Below are positions 62,418 through 64,000 of a stretch of 64,000 nt of DNA, piece by piece. The translations under genes were made by a program, and so were the position numbers. Under the pieces are notes generated by a model that searched no databases, was not told where the DNA came from, and saw nothing but the letters and a program-made list of their open reading frames with translations. Position 1 is the first letter of the stretch. Each line of letters starts with the position of its first letter. The stretch covers positions 17,164,216 through 17,228,215 of the forward strand of contig NC_063261.1 of the NCBI RefSeq assembly GCF_019578655.1. The letters run 5' to 3'. Source of the stretch: Ricinus communis. Taxonomy: Eukaryota; Streptophyta; Magnoliopsida; Malpighiales; Euphorbiaceae.

Positions 62418-63886
62418 CTTTCCTGTCGCTTCCCTATTAGACAACTTGTGCAAGTTTCTAATACTTCATTCCATCATGGCCCTTTCACCATATTCCCGAA
62501 TTTTAGAGTTCTCAACCCTTTATAATTCAGGTATCTATACCTTGATGCCACAATTTGTGTTTGTACTTGATTGATGCTTGCATACATTTTGATTGATTGA
62601 CTAGACTTCTTGTAGGCTTGGCTAGTAAAGCAAACATTCTATTTGCACTCATCCAACTCTGTTAAAGTTAGACCCTTTCCGCATGAAATACTTTGTAGAC
62701 TCCATGCTTTGAATGAGAATAGAGAATCCACGTTCTTGTAGTTGAAAATCACTGAGCAAATTGCTTCTCAATTCCGGTACAAGGTAAACATCGACCACGG
62801 TATGAATTACACTATCAATTGATAGTCGTACACTTCCCTTTCCCATAACTGCATCGGCAATTGTTTCCCGGCCTTCACAGTTTGCTTGTAAGTTTCGTCA
62901 AGATCATTGAACCAAGCCTTCTCTCTACACATATGATTGCTACAACCGAATCCAAGAACCATATCTCATCCCTTTTAGCATTATTTGTTTCAACAAATGC
63001 CATCAATATCATATCATCTTCATCGTCAAGCTCTACATAATTTGCTTTCTTATCCCAGTTAGGACATTCATATTGAAAATGTCCCAACTGATGACAATGA
63101 TAACACTCAATCATAGCTTTATTGATGGTTCTTCCTCGACCTCTTCCTCTTCTTCGAGCAGCACTTCCTCGGCCTCTACTTCCTCTTTCATCTTGTGAAA
63201 CTTTCAGCACCTGCTCTTCTACTCCAGCAGTATTCTTCCTGAATTTTTGCTCATGCACAAGCAGAGAACTTTGCAAGGCATCAACAGTAAGAATATCTAT
63301 ATCCTTGGATTCCTCAATAGAACATACAATATAATTGAAGTTCTCAGTGAGAGTTCTTATAATCTTCTCCACTATCTTTACATCCCGGCATGTTTTCTCC
63401 ATGACTCCTCATATCGTTGGCCACCACCATCACTCTTGCAAAATAGTCATGTGGGATTCTCCTATCTTCATGTCCATCAATTCAAAGTTTCTCCTTAGGG
63501 TTTGTAATTGTGCACGCACCCTAGCATTGCCTTGATACTTTGTTTTCATGGAGTCCCATGCATTTGTTTGGATGTTTCCTTTTGAGTGATTATTTTCGAA
63601 TGGTTTTGTCAATTGAGTTGAATAAATAGTTCTTGGCTTTGAGATCCTTCAATCTTGCTTCATCAAGCATTTTCTTTTCAACAGCAGTTAAAGCTTCTTC
63701 AGACTCTGGTACAACAAAACCATTTTGGACAACGCTCCAATACTCCTTCGATCTTAAAAGATTCTCCATAATAAGACACCAGTGATCATAGTCTCCATCA
63801 AACTTTGGAATGCTAGGTATCGTAGAATTGTTCCCTTCTGCCATTTTTTCTTTGCTCAGGCTTTTTGAAGGCTCTGATACCAGTTT
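62418..63886 (-). pseudogene. Array unit 8 (outermost): broken gag-protease next to the true 5' LTR
   Basis: The gag start at 63844 is open for 84 codons, then ORFs 63612-63430, 63402-62875 and 62846-62649 continue in shifted frames. The zinc knuckle is intact; the protease DSG is disrupted as in copy 1 (FLDSVVAIICVE). The primer site (63871-63882) is perfect. As the outermost unit it would be the first read from the outer LTR promoter. Confidence 0.77.
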
Positions 63887-64000
63887 TGTTGTTCTAAAGT
63901 AATTGTTGACAAATACTTTGATAACTTTATTGAACAGAATAGGCCTTTAAATAACTATAAAACATAATCTAAAAGCAATGTTGATATCTCCACAATCAGA
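63887..64000 (-). repeat. Outer 5' LTR of the Copia element, 3' part (continues off window)
   Basis: Sequence from 63887 matches the LTR end. Unlike the internal pieces it does not jump to pol after TCTCCA but continues ACAATCAGA, as in the complete 3' LTR (TAATCAGAG at about 48717). The window therefore ends inside the authentic 5' LTR. Confidence 0.75.

Larger units (their letters stand above)
51376..63886 (-). repeat. Tandem array of eight ~1.58-kb Copia 5'-end units
   Basis: Unit borders, taken at the LTR/primer side, fall at 52845, 54423, 56009, 57588, 59168, 60746, 62312 and 63887, giving spacings of 1578, 1586, 1579, 1580, 1578, 1566 and 1575 bp. Each unit reads, in element sense: partial LTR, primer site, gag, protease, GAG-pre-integrase finger, junction. 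The first unit (lowest coordinates) runs on into the single integrase/RT part. The last unit is entered from the true outer LTR. Similarity between units is very high except for patches of change around CAG/CTG. Confidence 0.92.
48612..64000 (-). mobile_element. Ty1/Copia LTR retrotransposon with internal tandem array (continues past the window)
   Basis: One minus-strand element: 3' LTR at 48612-48840, polypurine tract, then RNase H, RT, integrase, protease and gag reading towards higher coordinates, and an outer 5' LTR beginning at 63887 and running off the window. The gene order PR-IN-RT-RH identifies Copia. Unusually, the 5' portion (LTR 3' part, primer site, gag, PR, GAG-pre-integrase) occurs eight times about 1.58 kb apart, while IN core, RT and RNase H occur once. 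The distal target duplication lies outside the window; the proximal flank is TTCCC (48607-48611). Frameshifts in pol and substitutions in integrase suggest the copy is not autonomous. Confidence 0.9.

Noticed and set aside
51376..63886. Array considered as a CRISPR-like or satellite system, or as several independently nested Copia insertions
   Set aside because: The repeats are kilobase-sized coding units with identical pol/LTR junctions and no target duplications or 3' ends between them.

Overview
The window is plant nuclear DNA. It has strongly AT-rich intergenic sequence, many short exons with GT-AG introns, protein families typical of angiosperms, and Mutator, hAT, MITE, Copia and endogenous pararetrovirus sequences. 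The proteins point to a eudicot, probably a rosid, but the species cannot be fixed from the sequence.

Three apparently intact host genes are present, all on the minus strand. They are a RUS6-like DUF647 gene (635-5848, 13 exons, 520 codons), methionine S-methyltransferase MMT (27669-36161, 12 exons, 1088 codons) and a TOM1/TOM3-like seven-transmembrane gene (41670-46638, 10 exons, 280 codons). I derived the exon chains by hand; each sums to a multiple of three and every junction has GT..AG. From memory, RUS6, a ClpX gene and MMT are also near neighbours in Arabidopsis (At5g49810-49840), so 1-36 kb looks like a conserved block expanded by insertions.

Between RUS6 and MMT lie degraded or mobile sequences. 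There is a rearranged, inactive endogenous caulimovirid copy (about 8.46-12.9 kb). There is a non-autonomous Mutator-like element with 9-bp target duplications (14163-15012). A decayed ClpX gene (18.6-22.2 kb) lacks its AAA+ core. A DUF295 (F-box-associated) pseudogene is split by a 1.67-kb hAT element with 8-bp target duplications (24701-26367). A short CPL4/FCP1-like fragment follows at 27.2-27.5 kb. AT-rich spacers hold MITE copies, hairpins and a 119-bp tandem repeat.

The right end (48612 to beyond 64000) is one minus-strand Ty1/Copia element with an unusual architecture. Its left LTR, RNase H, RT and integrase are single-copy. Its 5' part (LTR 3' portion, tRNA-iMet primer site, gag, protease, GAG-pre-integrase zinc region) is repeated in tandem, with eight gag copies about 1.58 kb apart joined by seven matching junctions. 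The authentic outer LTR resumes at the window edge. Differences between copies cluster in patches at CAG/CTG trinucleotides, which suggests basecalling error at CHG-methylated DNA as much as real divergence. Many of the apparent frameshifts there should not be trusted without checking.
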